From the NCBI GenBank assembly GCA_014529385.2, contig CM043968.1, forward strand, positions 29,857,013-29,921,012: a stretch of DNA of 64,000 bases, read 5' to 3'. Source of the stretch: Adiantum capillus-veneris. Taxonomy: Eukaryota; Streptophyta; Polypodiopsida; Polypodiales; Pteridaceae. The translations under genes and the position numbers were made by a program. Below, piece after piece: positions 1 through 11,791 of the stretch. Every line of letters begins with the position of its first letter. The first letter of the stretch is position 1. The notes under the pieces were generated by a model. The model searched no databases and was not told where the DNA came from. It saw nothing but the letters and a program-made list of their open reading frames with translations.

Positions 1-320
1 CTAGCCCTCCCCCTGCTTTTCCTATGGATCGTCGAAAAGCTCCATCAAAGAACAAGGTAAAAGCATTAGGAATACTTTTTGGTGGTGGCAATGGTATGGT
101 TTTTACTTCAGGAACCTTAATCTCCTTCTCATATACCCTATAAGTGAGAATCCCTGCCAATTTGTGCATGCACACTCTCTTCTACCTTGAAAGAGTATTG
201 AAACTCTTGCAATTCCATAATCCACTTTGAGATCCTAGTACTAAGATTCACTTGAGATGACACCCAAGGGAACAATGTTTTTGCAGTGAGAATTACAAAA
301 GGTTTTGGTAGCAAGTAGGA

Positions 321-1587
321 TCAAAACTTTCTCACCGCAAACATGAGAGAAAGCATCATGAGTTCTGCCTTTATGTAGCCTCTCTCCAAAGCATTCATGA
401 CCCTACTAGAAAAGTAGATGGGTCGCATCCTAGTACTGTGGGGATCTTGTTGTAGCAAAATAGCACCAATTGTTTCTTTCCCAACACTAAAGCTAACAAA
501 GAATGTGTACTTCCAACAAGGAGACATAAGTGTTGGTAGTTCTAACAGAATGACTTTGATGTTACAAAAATATTCTTCAAGCTCATCAGACCAAACAAAC
601 TCGACTTGTTGTGTCAATTTCTGCAAGGGGTGAAGTAACTACAAGGCTAAGTGAATGAAGCGCGACATATGCTTCACCTTTTGAATGAATGAGATCACCT
701 CCTTAAGACTCTTTGATGATGGTAACTCAATAAGAGCCTTTGCCTTTGAAAGATCCACCTCGATGCCTTTGTAAGAAACATTATGACCAAGCAAGATCAC
801 TTCATCCTCACCTATGTGGCACTTATCGGGGTTGAGTTGACCTCCTATATCGTAGAGTTTCTTCAAACCCTCTTCTACCTTTTGAAGATGCAATGATTTT
901 GAGCTATAAATGCAGAAATCATCAATGAACACCCTAATTGACTTCCCAAAGAATACTTGAAACACCATGTTCATGAAGCGTTGGAAAGTTGCAGGAGCAT
1001 TTGTCAGGACAAATGGCATGGCTCTAAAAGCATAACAACCCCAAGGAGTGATGAAGGTTTTTTTCAATTGATCTTCTGACGCAATACCTATTTGAAAGTA
1101 GCCTGAGTAGCCATCACAGACAGTATACTTCTCATGACCGGCTACCTCATTTAGTATCTCATCCTGAAATGGGAGGGGAAATTGATCTCTTTTTGTCGAT
1201 TCATTGAGTGTACAGTAATCCACACACACCCTCCACTTGCCGTTCTTTTTGGGAGTGACAGCAACAACAAGAGAGACCCTCTCTAAATTCTCTACTAGAT
1301 AACTGAAACCTACTCCTAGAAGCTTTCTTAACCTCCTTGAGTAAAGCCTGCTCCTTGATGGTTCCTAACCTTTGTAGCTCTTGAGCCTTAGGTGTGGCCT
1401 ATGGCTTTAGCTTGATCTTGTGTTGAACATCATCTACTCCATGCACATCGGTGTAGTCTTTACCAAAAAGCCTAGGAAAATTTCTTAGCACACATTTGAA
1501 CTCCCCTCTTTCTTCCTTTGTAAGTGTGGTTGATAGCATCCCTTCATCTTGCACACCTTGGTTCTCTTGAGGACCCACCTCCTCCAA
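321..1587 (-). pseudogene. Gypsy reverse transcriptase and start of RNase H (element A)
   Basis: Three broken minus-strand frames join in order: 1587-1399 (linker before the RT, ending in HKIKLKP), 1229-639 (RT) and 626-321 (RNase H start). The RT contains MCVDY, then DGYSGYFQI, then MPFVLTNAPATFQRFMNMVF, the catalytic-site equivalent FIDDF, and the thumb segment LLGHNVSYKGIEVDLSKAKA. The next frame carries the RNase H-like LLQQD...RPIYFSSR...ERGYIKAELMMLSLMFAVRKF. Stops and frame changes between the pieces show that it cannot make a full polyprotein. This part would copy element RNA into DNA in an active relative. Confidence 0.8.
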
Positions 1588-1993
1588 GCCTTGACAAGAG
1601 GTCTCTTGGTTTCTTTGCTTAAACTTTACCCCATGACTTTGATGGAAGACTCCTCTTCAGTAATGCTGCCGCTACTTTCTTCTTCTGAAGTGCTATCGGT
1701 CGAGTCTTCCTTCATCTCACTTTGAGATGATTCTTCATGGAGCCCCTCTTGACGTTTCTCCTTCATGTCAAAGAGAACCTTCTTATAATTGTCATTCTTG
1801 CAAATTAATTTTCCACTCTTCAATCTTGCAAAGCTCACATTTTGATTAGCCATGGTCTTCCTAGGATAAATGGGTTTTGGTAGACATAACATAGAAGTCC
1901 ATTGCCTTCTTAATGCCAAAGGCCTCCACAAAAACATTTTTACAAATACCTACACACCTAGCCTTGCTATTGTTTGCCATTTTTACTTTAATT

Positions 1994-3172
1994 TCAGGTG
2001 TCATGGATGTGCATGCCTAGTCTCTGCATGAGTCCCTCTGTCATGATGCAAATCTGTGCACCCCCATCCACTAGACCTTTCCTTACCAATCTTCCTTTGA
2101 TGTAATAATCTAGCACAGGTGTAATATCCTCATTCATTTCAGCTTGTGTAATTTTAGTAACAAGCACACTCTCTTTTACCTTTCTCCTAGTGCTAACTGC
2201 CTTCTTCAAATCCCTCCTAACTTGTGGACATAATGCAAGAAATTGAGGCAACGAGATATCAGTACCCTTACCTCTCATGTCTTCCAACAAGTTGTATGGA
2301 TCCATATTATGTCCAAGGGGGAAGTCTTGGAGGTTGATATGACGTGGAGTCCGTTTGGCTTCCTTGGTCTCCTTCGCCTTCTTTTCTTGTCCATGGTTGC
2401 TTTGTGACATGACTCCTTCTTTTTCCTTACCTTTTCGACGGCCACGCTTGATGCCATTTTCTTCCATGTCAATCTCATTTGAATTTTTCACCTCTACCAC
2501 ATGCACATTTGGATCTAGAAAAGGTTGGAACTCCTTCCACTCCTCGTGGAGGCGGTCTTGCTCCATTTGGCCTTTGTAGAAGCCGTGGTTGTTGACAAGT
2601 TCCTTCACTTGCATTCATCACTAGGTAATTCAAGTTAGGTCTCCCTAGCTCCCCACGGGGCCAAGGACAATTATACATCCCATGTCCAGGCATTTCGCAA
2701 TTCCAACATTGCAAAAGTCACCTAGGTTGTGGCTCCCGTTCTTCTGCTTTCTTTGTTTGTCCCTTGGGACCTACAGCTTGTGCAAGGTGAATTGACAAGT
2801 TGCTCAAGGATTCATTTAACTTTCAAATACCTCAACTGTTACCTCAATAATATCTCTAGGTATTGATGCTTGCAATTTTCCCTTGGGTCTAGGACCCTCT
2901 ATTGGAACCTCTCCCCTTAGGCACTTGAGTTTTCTATACTTCTCAACAACCGTAGTTTTAGTTGCATCAAAGGTAGCAGGTGCAGCCGCCTCGACTTTTA
3001 TCTTGAGTGTAGGAAAGAGGCTTGCTATGAACCTCTCCTTATTTAGGAACTCTGCACCATCACCAGGGTTAGCAACATTTCTCGTCCATACAGCCCAAAG
3101 ACGTAGAAACTCTTGTTTATACATGTAGTAATCATCTAAGTCTTTTTCTTGTGAGAAACGATGTCTTGCCAT
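1994..3172 (-). pseudogene. Gypsy gag and protease region (element A)
   Basis: The minus frame 3172-2816 is a capsid-like gag segment (KQEFLRLW, then NKERFIASLFPTLKIKVEAA). A second frame, 2714-2475, holds a CCHC nucleic-acid-binding knuckle (CWNCEMPGHGMYNC). The frame 2614-1994 ends in a retropepsin-like LVDGGAQICIMTEGLMQRLGM, where the usual D-S-G triad reads D-G-G. An acidic/lysine-rich frame at 1937-1626 lies between protease and RT. The fragments overlap in different frames, so frameshifts have separated them. Gag would package the element RNA and the protease would cut the polyprotein in an active copy. Confidence 0.65.
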
Positions 3173-4669
3173 AGCTTTTGAGTGTTTTGGGGGTCAAAGA
3201 AGTATCACCTTAAATGATCAAAAACTTTGTTATAGTTTCCCTTAACCTAGAGAGATGGAGAGTCAAACTAAGTGCTAGCATCCTTCCTCAGAACTACCTC
3301 ATACATTTTTAAGCGTTCCTCATCTCCTATCACTCTTTTTATGCGGCAAGCCATTTTGAAATTTTTTAAAAATAGCTTGGCATCCTCGCTAGGCTCTCAA
3401 AAAAAGAGACTATATCTTGACATTTGGCATTTGGCCTCCATTGAATCGATTACAAAGTGACAACACGTTTTTTTTCTTTCTTAAAAAATTTAAACAATAA
3501 TGTTTTCTAAATTGCAATCTATTCTACAACAAAAGAAAAATATGCACATCAAATGATCTATGATAGTCATCAAGAGGCAGGATCACAGGGTTTGGTGACG
3601 CGAGAATTTCTTCCACTCTTTTGGCACCAAACGTGAACACCATACGTTGTTGAAAATGGAGCTTTCTATCAATTGCTACGTTTATTCTAATGTGTGGAGT
3701 GAAATGGAAGGGAAAAACCTCTATTATTGTGTCATTATCCATGGTCTATGCATGACCTAATTCTTAAAACAAAACAAAAATATAGATGTCCAAACTAAGG
3801 TCGTACCTAATGAGAGGCAAAATAAAAGGATTTATTGAAGCGTTTATCTCGGCCAACCTAAGAGGGTCCAAAATTCTATGAATTACTTGTTGAAATTGTT
3901 GTACCTTTTACCTTGTAATGGGAATGAAAGCATCATACAAATTCTTGTGATTCATGCAAACTACTTAACTATTCTAAAGGTTAAACCTACACAAAAATGT
4001 ACACATGCCATGCCGTCCTCAGTAGGGGCACCAAAATTGAGGCGGTCTCGGTGGGCAACAAGAGGGACAACCTTTAAACACTCCTCAAGGCTACCGTACT
4101 ACACAATTGGGGTTGGGGCAACCACAAGTAAGGAACAACAACAACAAACCCACAGCCAAACAAGTGAAGGGGCACCACCTAGTTATGCTATGCGAACTAG
4201 GATGCAAGAGAGATTTTGTCACAACCAAAAGATGCACCACAAAACACACACAAGAAATCTCACACCAAGACACACACCATATAGATTGCTTAAAATACAC
4301 AAGCTATCTCACACCAACACAAACAAGCAATCTCACACCTAGACAGATAGAAACTTAAAATACACAAGTCACCTTGAATTCGCCAAACCGTATTGCACAA
4401 GTGGAAGGACAAAGATTTGAACGTCGAATCACGTCTTTGATGCACCAAACCTCAATTTATTGATGATGGAGGAACATATACAATAGTGGTTTTGAGATTT
4501 TGAACTCACTTACAATGCTACAACTAGCTCAAAGAAGCTTTCCTATACACCACAAGTGATGGTGTATAGAGAGCTCACTCTCTCTCCCTATAACTAAGAT
4601 GGAGAATTGTATGCTAAAAGTAGTGAGCAATAGTGCAAAGATAATGCTATTTACAAAGGGAAAGGGGAT

Positions 4670-4680
4670 CTATTTATAGG
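4670..4680 (-). promoter_or_regulatory. TATA box in the LTR-like region of element A
   Basis: The minus strand reads CCTATAAATAG, a canonical plant TATA box, about 1.5 kb upstream of the gag frame and facing it. The surrounding 4.0-5.7 kb contains no coding homology and sits where the 5' LTR of a minus-strand element should be. I infer that it is the LTR promoter. The TATA match is seen directly; LTR membership is not proven because the LTR ends were not found. Confidence 0.45.
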
Positions 4681-5398
4681 TGAGGAGAGCTCTTATTAGG
4701 ATTATCTTTTGATAAACATTTACATAGAAAACCATGTTTATGAAATTTTTTATATGTTCTCATGAGAGTGTGTTCTCTTGTCTCTTGAGTCACATGGATG
4801 TGGACTTAAGAGGAGAGAATTATTGAGGTGAAGTAGAGAAGATTCTAGAGAGGTGAGTGATTTTTGTGTGAGGTTGCCAACTCCAAGGTAGAGTAGAGTG
4901 GGTGCAATTTACAAGAAAGGGTTAGCAATTAGTGTTAGTAGTTTGTAATTAGCAGGATGGGGTAAAATTACATGGCATATGCACTCAAGGTGCATGATAT
5001 GATTTAATTCAATGATAAAAAGTAAGAGAAGGATTAGAATATACACAATTTGATGGAAACCACAAAATGGAAAGGGAATTTTCCACCTATCTCCTCCAGC
5101 AAATGAAGCGGTTGTAGAACTCTGTCGGTGTAGTTCTTGTGATCATGAAAAAGTTAAATTCTCCATGATCAAACTCCTCCTTTTGTAGAGCTTGAGCTTG
5201 GTTATTTGTTGATATTTTCTCTTCTTGTGAAAGGACGAAGTGGTTATGGTAATAAGAGTTTGATTCTAGAGAGAGAAATTGACCTATATGTGTGTAGAGA
5301 TGATAATTTTTGAGCTATGGAGTAAGGGAGAGATGGGAATGGTGAAGAAGATGAAAGAACCCATTAAGGTTGCAGGTTTGAGTGAGGGATGGGGAGGA

Positions 5399-5399
<1 letters not shown>

Positions 5400-5454
<55 letters not shown>
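5400..5454. repeat. (GT)n microsatellite
   Basis: An uninterrupted run of about 27 GT units. The open frame across it (poly Cys-Val) is an artefact. Confidence 0.95.
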
Positions 5455-5456
<2 letters not shown>

Positions 5457-5759
5457 AAGTAGGAAAGGAGGTGAGAGAAGACTATGGGTTACTTTGTGAG
5501 AAAAGTGGACAGACTGGGGTCCACACAAAAAATCTTATCTCACCGATGGTAGCTCCAAAAATTATCAAAATGTTTGAGGTGATTATTGAACTCTTGGTCC
5601 ACATTTTATCTTTAAGCCACCACTTAAAATTTGGAGTGGAGATGGATTTTAAAAATCCCACCAAAAAGCCTATTTTTCTTCACAAAAAAGTCTTCAGTGG
5701 TCCCTTTTTTGTTGAATTTGCATAAGGCTCCAAAGGTAAGTCCCTCCTTGCTTGAGAGC

Positions 5760-6480
5760 ATGACCTAAAAAATTCTTAGGGATTTGAAATTATGCATAAT
5801 TATGGATTATGAATAAATATAATATATGGATATGATGGAAAAAAATAAGCTTATATATATAAGCAATTTATGGAATCTAAAATAGTTTGAGTTATATATA
5901 TAAAAAATAAAGATATAAAAATATAGAGAATCAAATGAGGAGGGTACTCATTTGTTTTTATTGATGTATATTTATTTACAAGAGGTAAGAAAAAATACCT
6001 ATAGAAAATAGGAATTTAGTGAAAGACAATGACCGATGGTGGAACGTATTTTTTGAGGTTTTTTCTTGGAGTGGATTCACACCAAAAATAAAAGAATCTT
6101 GCATGAAATGAATTTTTATATAATATATATCATGGTAATGGTGAGTTAATGTACATACCATACTTAGGTAAATAAATCACACCTAAACAAAAATATTTAA
6201 GTAAATACCAAAATAACTATAATAATAAATCCCTATATTTAGGCCCTACAATGAAATGCTTATACACAAAAGGGCCATGCTTTGGCTTTTATTTTTATTT
6301 ATTGTTTTGGCTCAACTAGTCTAGTGAGTAGTGAAGTGAGGGTTTTTAAGGAGATATGGAGAAAGTCCCCTAACTCACACACACCTATGTACAATAAAAA
6401 GGTAGGGCTAGCCACAGTGTTTAGGGGATTTTAATAGGGTCAGGTAGGTCACTATGGTAATTAGAGAGAGCCAAAAAATG
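5760..6480. other. AT-rich stretch without a gene
   Basis: The sequence is strongly AT-rich with TATATA runs and short frames only. I see no protein motif, tRNA-like structure or clear repeat end here. Confidence 0.6.
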
Positions 6481-6899
6481 GCTATCAGCATCATTGGTTT
6501 TGATGAATCTCACATTGGATTTGTTGCTCAATGGATGTCTCTCCTCTAGGTGAGTAGAAAACCCTGGTGGTGAATGATTTGTCATGGTAAAAGCTCACTC
6601 AACACTCTCAAGATATTCTTTGACAAGACCACCTTGGCTTTGTGCAAGTTATCCCTTTTTTTCTCTAATCAGGTCGCTCACAAGTCAGGTCTTTGTCACC
6701 CTTTGGTCTATGGAACCTATTTTGGGTATCCTAAAACTTTGAGCAATTTTGGTGAACTGCACTTGAAACAGCATCCAAAATAGTCTTAGGATTACGACAC
6801 GGGAACTTTTCCTTGTATCTTGGTTTCCAAAAGATATTTTTAGCTCAAACTTGAGATTTGAGATGTACTCAAGTATATCTACAAGCTCATCAAGTCCAA

Positions 6900-8730
6900 T
6901 ACCCCCACTATGAAGAGGGACATGGATCACGATCCATGTTCTTGTGTCAAATTTTGACATTAGCTAGGCAAGGTCATGCACAGGCTCTATACCAATTTTC
7001 TATCAATTTTTGGGGTTGGGATACATGGATTGTGATCCATCTTCCACCACATCTGGACTTGATCTTTGGGCAGGTTGTCACACTATATGTCCACAAGCTA
7101 TATCTCAAATCTTTTTTAATTTGGAGCTGTTTTGATAGGTCTAATGGTCTATTCTATGGTTTTTGGTATGTCTTCTACTTTGATGCCTTTTGACACAAAT
7201 TTGCTCGATTTTTTTTTCAAAATTGGACCTAAGGATATGTTTCCTTGTATATGCACTACAATTCTAGAAAATTTCAGATCAAGCTATTACCATGGATACA
7301 TGGATTGCGATCCATGTTTGGAGACCAAATTGAGTTTTCTTTGTACCATTAGGACCAACATGATTACTAGACGCTATGGTATCATAATTTTTGGGTTTGG
7401 ACCTCTGGATTGGAAACTAGATCAATTATGCACTTTCTCAGAGTTATTGGTGGATAGCTTTGGGATTTTGACTTTGTTTTAATGTCCAAATGAGATGAAA
7501 TTTGGGGCTAAACTAGATATAACATGTAGATCACAATGGCTACATTTTGGCTCAAAATTTTGGAAAAGGTGCATGGATTGCGATCAATGTTTGGAGAGCT
7601 TTTGACACCAAATTTGAACCACTCGCATAGATGAAGGTATTTCTAGGCTATCCCCAAAATCTTTTTGGATTTGGACAATAAAAAGTTAGCCAAAATTGAA
7701 ATCTTAGGTCTGTTGTAGCAGTTTTTCACTTTGAAGTGTTTTTGGCGATTTTGACCCACTTTTTGAACTCTTTTGACAACCTTATTTTAGGAAGTATTGT
7801 TCACAATAGTCTATGCTACATGCTAGCAAAATTTCTATCCCAAAACTTAGAGGACATACATGGATCGCGATCCATGTTGGGTCACTTTTGGACTTGAAAT
7901 TTGGTGGGCTGATAGACTATGATGTTTGTATTTTGTTCCCAAAACCTTTTTGAATTTAAAGCCAATTAAAAGTGAAATGTCGAGTCTATTATGTCATTTT
8001 TTTAACTATTATCTATTTTTTACTATTTTGATGAATTTTTTCAAAAATTTTGCCAATGTGCCTTTTGGGAAAAGTGTTTATCTATATCTCAGCAACCTAT
8101 TGCTCAATTTTCAGTCAAAAATCATGATGAGGTACATGGATCGCGATCCATGTTTGACCTCATCTTGACATGAAATTTGGTCGGCTGGTTGTTAGTGCCA
8201 TTTTGAAGTTGTTCCCTAAACTTTTTTGGATAGGGCTCACATAACCCCAAGATATGCCCAATTTTGTGTCTGAAATCCTTATTTCTGAGGTTTTTGACTA
8301 GTTTCTGATGTTTTGCACTTTTAACCAATTTTCTTTAACTTTTTGCTAATGTTCCTTTTGGGAAAGTTATTCCAAATGATCTCAGCTACCTGCTACTCAA
8401 ATCTCAATCCTATATCATGAAAAGGTATATGGATCGCGATCCATGTTTGATAGCATTGTGGAGTGAGACTTGGTTAGTTGGTTGTCTATGCCATGTAGAT
8501 GCTAATGCCTGCCCTTTTTTGAATTTGGATCGCTAAAAGTTGAAAAACCCCAAATTTTGGTCAATTTTCCAAGCTTTTGTATGTTTTGTCCAAATTCTTG
8601 GTTTTGAGTGTGTTTTTGGTGTCAATTTCACTCCAAGGTTTGGTTTTTGTTGCCTGGAAGCACCCTCTTTCAATTGGTGTCATTTTTTGTCAAACAACCT
8701 CAGAGATACATGGGTTGTGATACATGTTGC
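6900..8730. repeat. Diverged tandem array with a conserved 20-bp palindrome in each unit
   Basis: Eight copies of a palindrome with consensus ACATGGATCGCGATCCATGT start at about 6920, 7023, 7298, 7571, 7858, 8134, 8427 and 8708. After the first short step (103 bp) the spacing is 273-293 bp. Sequence between the palindromes is T-rich and only loosely similar from unit to unit (recurring phrases such as AAATTTGG and TTTTTGGATTTGG), whereas the palindrome is nearly unchanged. Departures from the central CGCG are mainly CG to TG or CA, the pattern expected from decay of methylated CpG. Short frames through the array repeat the same peptide (WIVIHVP, WVVIHVA, MDRDPCL) only because they cross the palindrome; I do not call them genes. 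Confidence 0.85.
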
Positions 8731-8949
8731 TCCACACAATTGGGTAAAAAAATTTAGTTTGCTTCCTGTGAGTTTGGTGGTCTCCTTTTGCACCAAATTT
8801 TTTAGTTTTTATGAGTTTTTAGGTCTCTATCATCAATTTTTTTGAATTTTAGAGTTATGTCGTCTTGGCCAAATTACGATTTTCAGCCCTTTTGTACTGA
8901 TATTTGTAGCCCAATTTGATGATATTGGTTTCTACTTACTCTACTCCTA

Positions 8950-10765
8950 TGTGCTAGAAAGAGACTTGAAACAAAAACAAACAAGATAACAAAAACAAAA
9001 GTCGTAATGGAAAACAAAATAACACTCTGAAAGTAATAAGAAAATCAAAGAATGAAATGCTTTTGGCTACCTCACTCAACTCTCTTTACCTCTCTAGAAT
9101 AGATATAGCAAGTCTTCAACTTCTAACTTCTACCAAGCACTAAACCCCAAGTCTAGTTACTTCATTGCTAATGTATAAATAGAATGGAAAAAAAAAACTT
9201 TAGAAAAGAATGCTTATACTTAATTGAAAACCACAACAAAATTTGTAATGCTTATACTTAATTGAAAGAGCAAAGAAAGAGGAACACAATGCAAGTTTTG
9301 AAATGGAAATCGGATTACCTAGTCATTTGTTATGATGATTATAAATTTGAGTTGCTTGGTTGCTTGTGAGCGTATGTACTTCCTTCTCAAAAGATAAGCC
9401 TTCCCTTTCACATTAAAATCATTATCTTTTATACCTAAAGCTTTCTAAATGGCCGATGGCCGGATCACATGGACCTTTAATCATATCATGACAGAATTAC
9501 AACTCAAGGAATGGATTTGCTACTCTCGAATTAGGATTTACATAGAGAATAGCTACACTAGCCCAAAAAAATAATAGAGCATAAATACATCAAAAAGGGG
9601 GTGTTCGGCTAGGTAGGCACCTATACACTAAATCTTCCAAACAAGGTGCAATCCTTATAGTTTTATACTTACCTACTCCTACTTAAACTAAAAATTCATA
9701 CAAAATGTTGTAGAAGAAATCACCATTTCTCTTAATTTTACTTTTCTAACTTGGTGTTATCCTTACCGACTAGACACAAGTCTCAAGGATCATCCATGAA
9801 CCCCATCTTCACTACCTTAAAGCTACCAAGGTCCCTGGTAAGTTTATCCACTCCCAAGTACCCTACACAATTGATAAGTTACCTCCTCCCAATAGTGCAA
9901 AATAAAAAATACAAGTACTCTAGATTAGCCTAGAGGAGATAATGGATTTTTATTCTAATTGTTTAGGATTTTTCTCTAGTTAAGTTTTCTCATCTCCCCC
10001 AATGATGTCAAAATATCGGCCGACTCCTAAGCCTCACCATATCAATGGTAGTAAATCAAGAACCACATATATTAATATGTCAACACGTGTCACCCAACTA
10101 GTGCATGGAGGCTGTAAGAGGTTTCTATCCTCTTTCCAATCTGAGGTGCTAATTTCAAGTGCGTGTCATGTACTAAAAGCTAGCTACTTTATCACAATTC
10201 TCAATTGATAATTTGGGATAGTTATAGGACTGCAAATTCACTCAAACTTACTACAAGAATATAACAAGCCGTATTAAATTTCATTATGACCTCAAATATC
10301 TATTTTAACACTTTGAAAAAATCATGTTTAATAGCAGTAAACTATTTTTAGTAGGTTAACTTTGATGCCAAAAGCACTTGATAGCTTCCTCTAATCAAGC
10401 TTTAGCCACTACTATACTAAGAAACTTACTTTCAATAGAAGATCTTTCGCCTAAAACATGTAGCAAATCACAAAACTCAAATGCCACAATGTACGAGGGA
10501 GATACAAGAGAAGCAAGAAGGAAGACTCCAAAGACAGAATAGTCATATGCTCACTTCATTATCCAAAAACATAGGTCTATTTTTAAACAAATTTCTTTTA
10601 TACTTTAGCCAAGGTTTAAGAAAAATGATTTTTGACTCAAACTCTAGGTGAAGTGGAGGGAAAGTGGGTTGATAAATACATTCGATCAATTCTAATTACA
10701 AGTAGGAAACCCCACGCCCCATTTACCATAACACATCCAAAACAATAATTTGATACAAAAAATAT
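8950..10765. other. No recognisable gene
   Basis: Short frames only and no domain signature. The AAACAAAACAAAG-rich stretch near 8960-9030 and the AT-rich remainder look like old non-coding sequence. Confidence 0.55.
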
Positions 10766-10775
10766 TGGACTTTAA

Positions 10776-11373
10776 CACTAGTCCTGTAAAAAATTAGCCA
10801 CTTTTGTGGCTTTTTGAGACTTTGGTAAAAAATTCTCCAACACTATGTTGGTTATCTAAATAGAAAATGGTTTCAGGGAATTATGGTCAACACTCAATAT
10901 GAGTTGATAAAAAATAGTACAAAGCTAAATGAAGGTCTAAAAGTGTCTTTCCATTGCAATCTTCTACAACTAATTTGTGCGGATGGATAATTTTTTTCTA
11001 TTTTCTTTTGAAAGTAAATCAAATCGTTGTTAAGCAAGTATTGTTTGAAAAATCCCTCAATAGGTATATGATAGATGTGCCAAGCTTTTTTAATCCATAC
11101 ACAAAGACTATCGACATTTTTTACTTCTCCAAGTTATGTAGTGAAGTGCACTTTTATGTAAAAATTGCTATTTTTAGAAAAGTAATTTTTTGATTTTTGA
11201 GATTTTCATGTAAATTGTGTATGTGAAAACATTTTTCATATCTTCAACCCATAATTAAGAAGTTTCATAAAATTCTGATGTTATATACAAAAGCTATATT
11301 TCATTTACTAGAATCCTGATGTGAGCCATTTTTGTGGCTTCAGCCAGTTTTGTGGCTCGTTACAAGTCTAGTG
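10776..11373. mobile_element. Short non-autonomous element with terminal inverted repeats, TTAA-flanked
   Basis: The left end reads TTAA then CACTAGTCCTGTAA, followed by GCCACTTTTGTGGC. The right end, read in reverse complement, gives CACTAGACTTGTAA followed by GCCACAAAACTGGC. The ends are therefore imperfect inverted repeats of roughly 40 bp, with TTAA on both sides (10772-10775 and 11374-11377). Total length is about 598 bp. The longest inner frame (10954-11193) has no recognised domain, so this looks like a MITE. TTAA duplication is typical of piggyBac-type elements, but the CACTAG ends are not, so the superfamily is left open. Confidence 0.6.
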
Positions 11374-11479
11374 TTAAAGGGATTTACATTCAATGAATGA
11401 GGTACATTACAAAAGATGTGGCTCAAATGATGCAAAATGATAGCCTAGCTAGCTAAGGAGCTAGCAAATTTATAGAATG

Positions 11480-11785
11480 GTCTTTGTGCATTCCAAATAC
11501 ATCACTCGTATCCACCACTTGGTTATTTTATGAGAAGTTTTTGAAGTCAATTGTGTCCTAGAGGCACCACTTGACAAGTTTTGGAATAGTGGGTGCATTT
11601 GAGATCTACAACTTGGACCTTCTACATAAGAAGAATAAGGATGAGTGCATCCTATATCAACCACGTGGCCATTCAAAATAAGTTTTTGAAGGTGGGTGCA
11701 TCTTAAATCCTCCACAGTGGCCATTCTAAGAATATGATCAAATGGTGGGTGCATCCAAGATACACCATTTGGAAATTTAAACAAG
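11480..11785 (+). repeat. 52-bp minisatellite, block 1
   Basis: The phrase GTGGGTGCATCC...GATCCACCACTTGGCCATT recurs with a period of about 52 bp; GTGCAT landmarks lie near 11487, 11590, 11642, 11693 and 11745. Units have diverged by about a quarter. Block 1 is cut from block 2 by the solo LTR at 11792-13323. Confidence 0.75.
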
Positions 11786-11791
11786 TTGCAA

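Larger units (their letters stand above)
1..5750 (-). mobile_element. Ty3/Gypsy retrotransposon A, degraded, truncated by the window edge
   Basis: Read on the minus strand from about 5.7 kb down to position 1, the order is LTR-like promoter region, leader, gag with a zinc knuckle, protease-like segment, reverse transcriptase and start of RNase H. That is the normal Gypsy order. The coding part is broken into many short frames, so the copy is inactive. The reverse transcriptase wording (AGHEKYTVCDGYSGYFQI, then FIDDF) resembles the non-chromodomain Tat/Athila side of plant Gypsy elements; this clade call is an inference from memory. The right boundary is not resolved: I found no convincing TG...CA pair or target duplication. 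The left end continues outside the window. Confidence 0.75.

Noticed and set aside
6900-8730. CRISPR-like array from regularly spaced palindromic repeats
   Set aside because: Spacing is about 280 bp, spacers are related to each other, and the DNA is plant nuclear; it is a satellite-type array.
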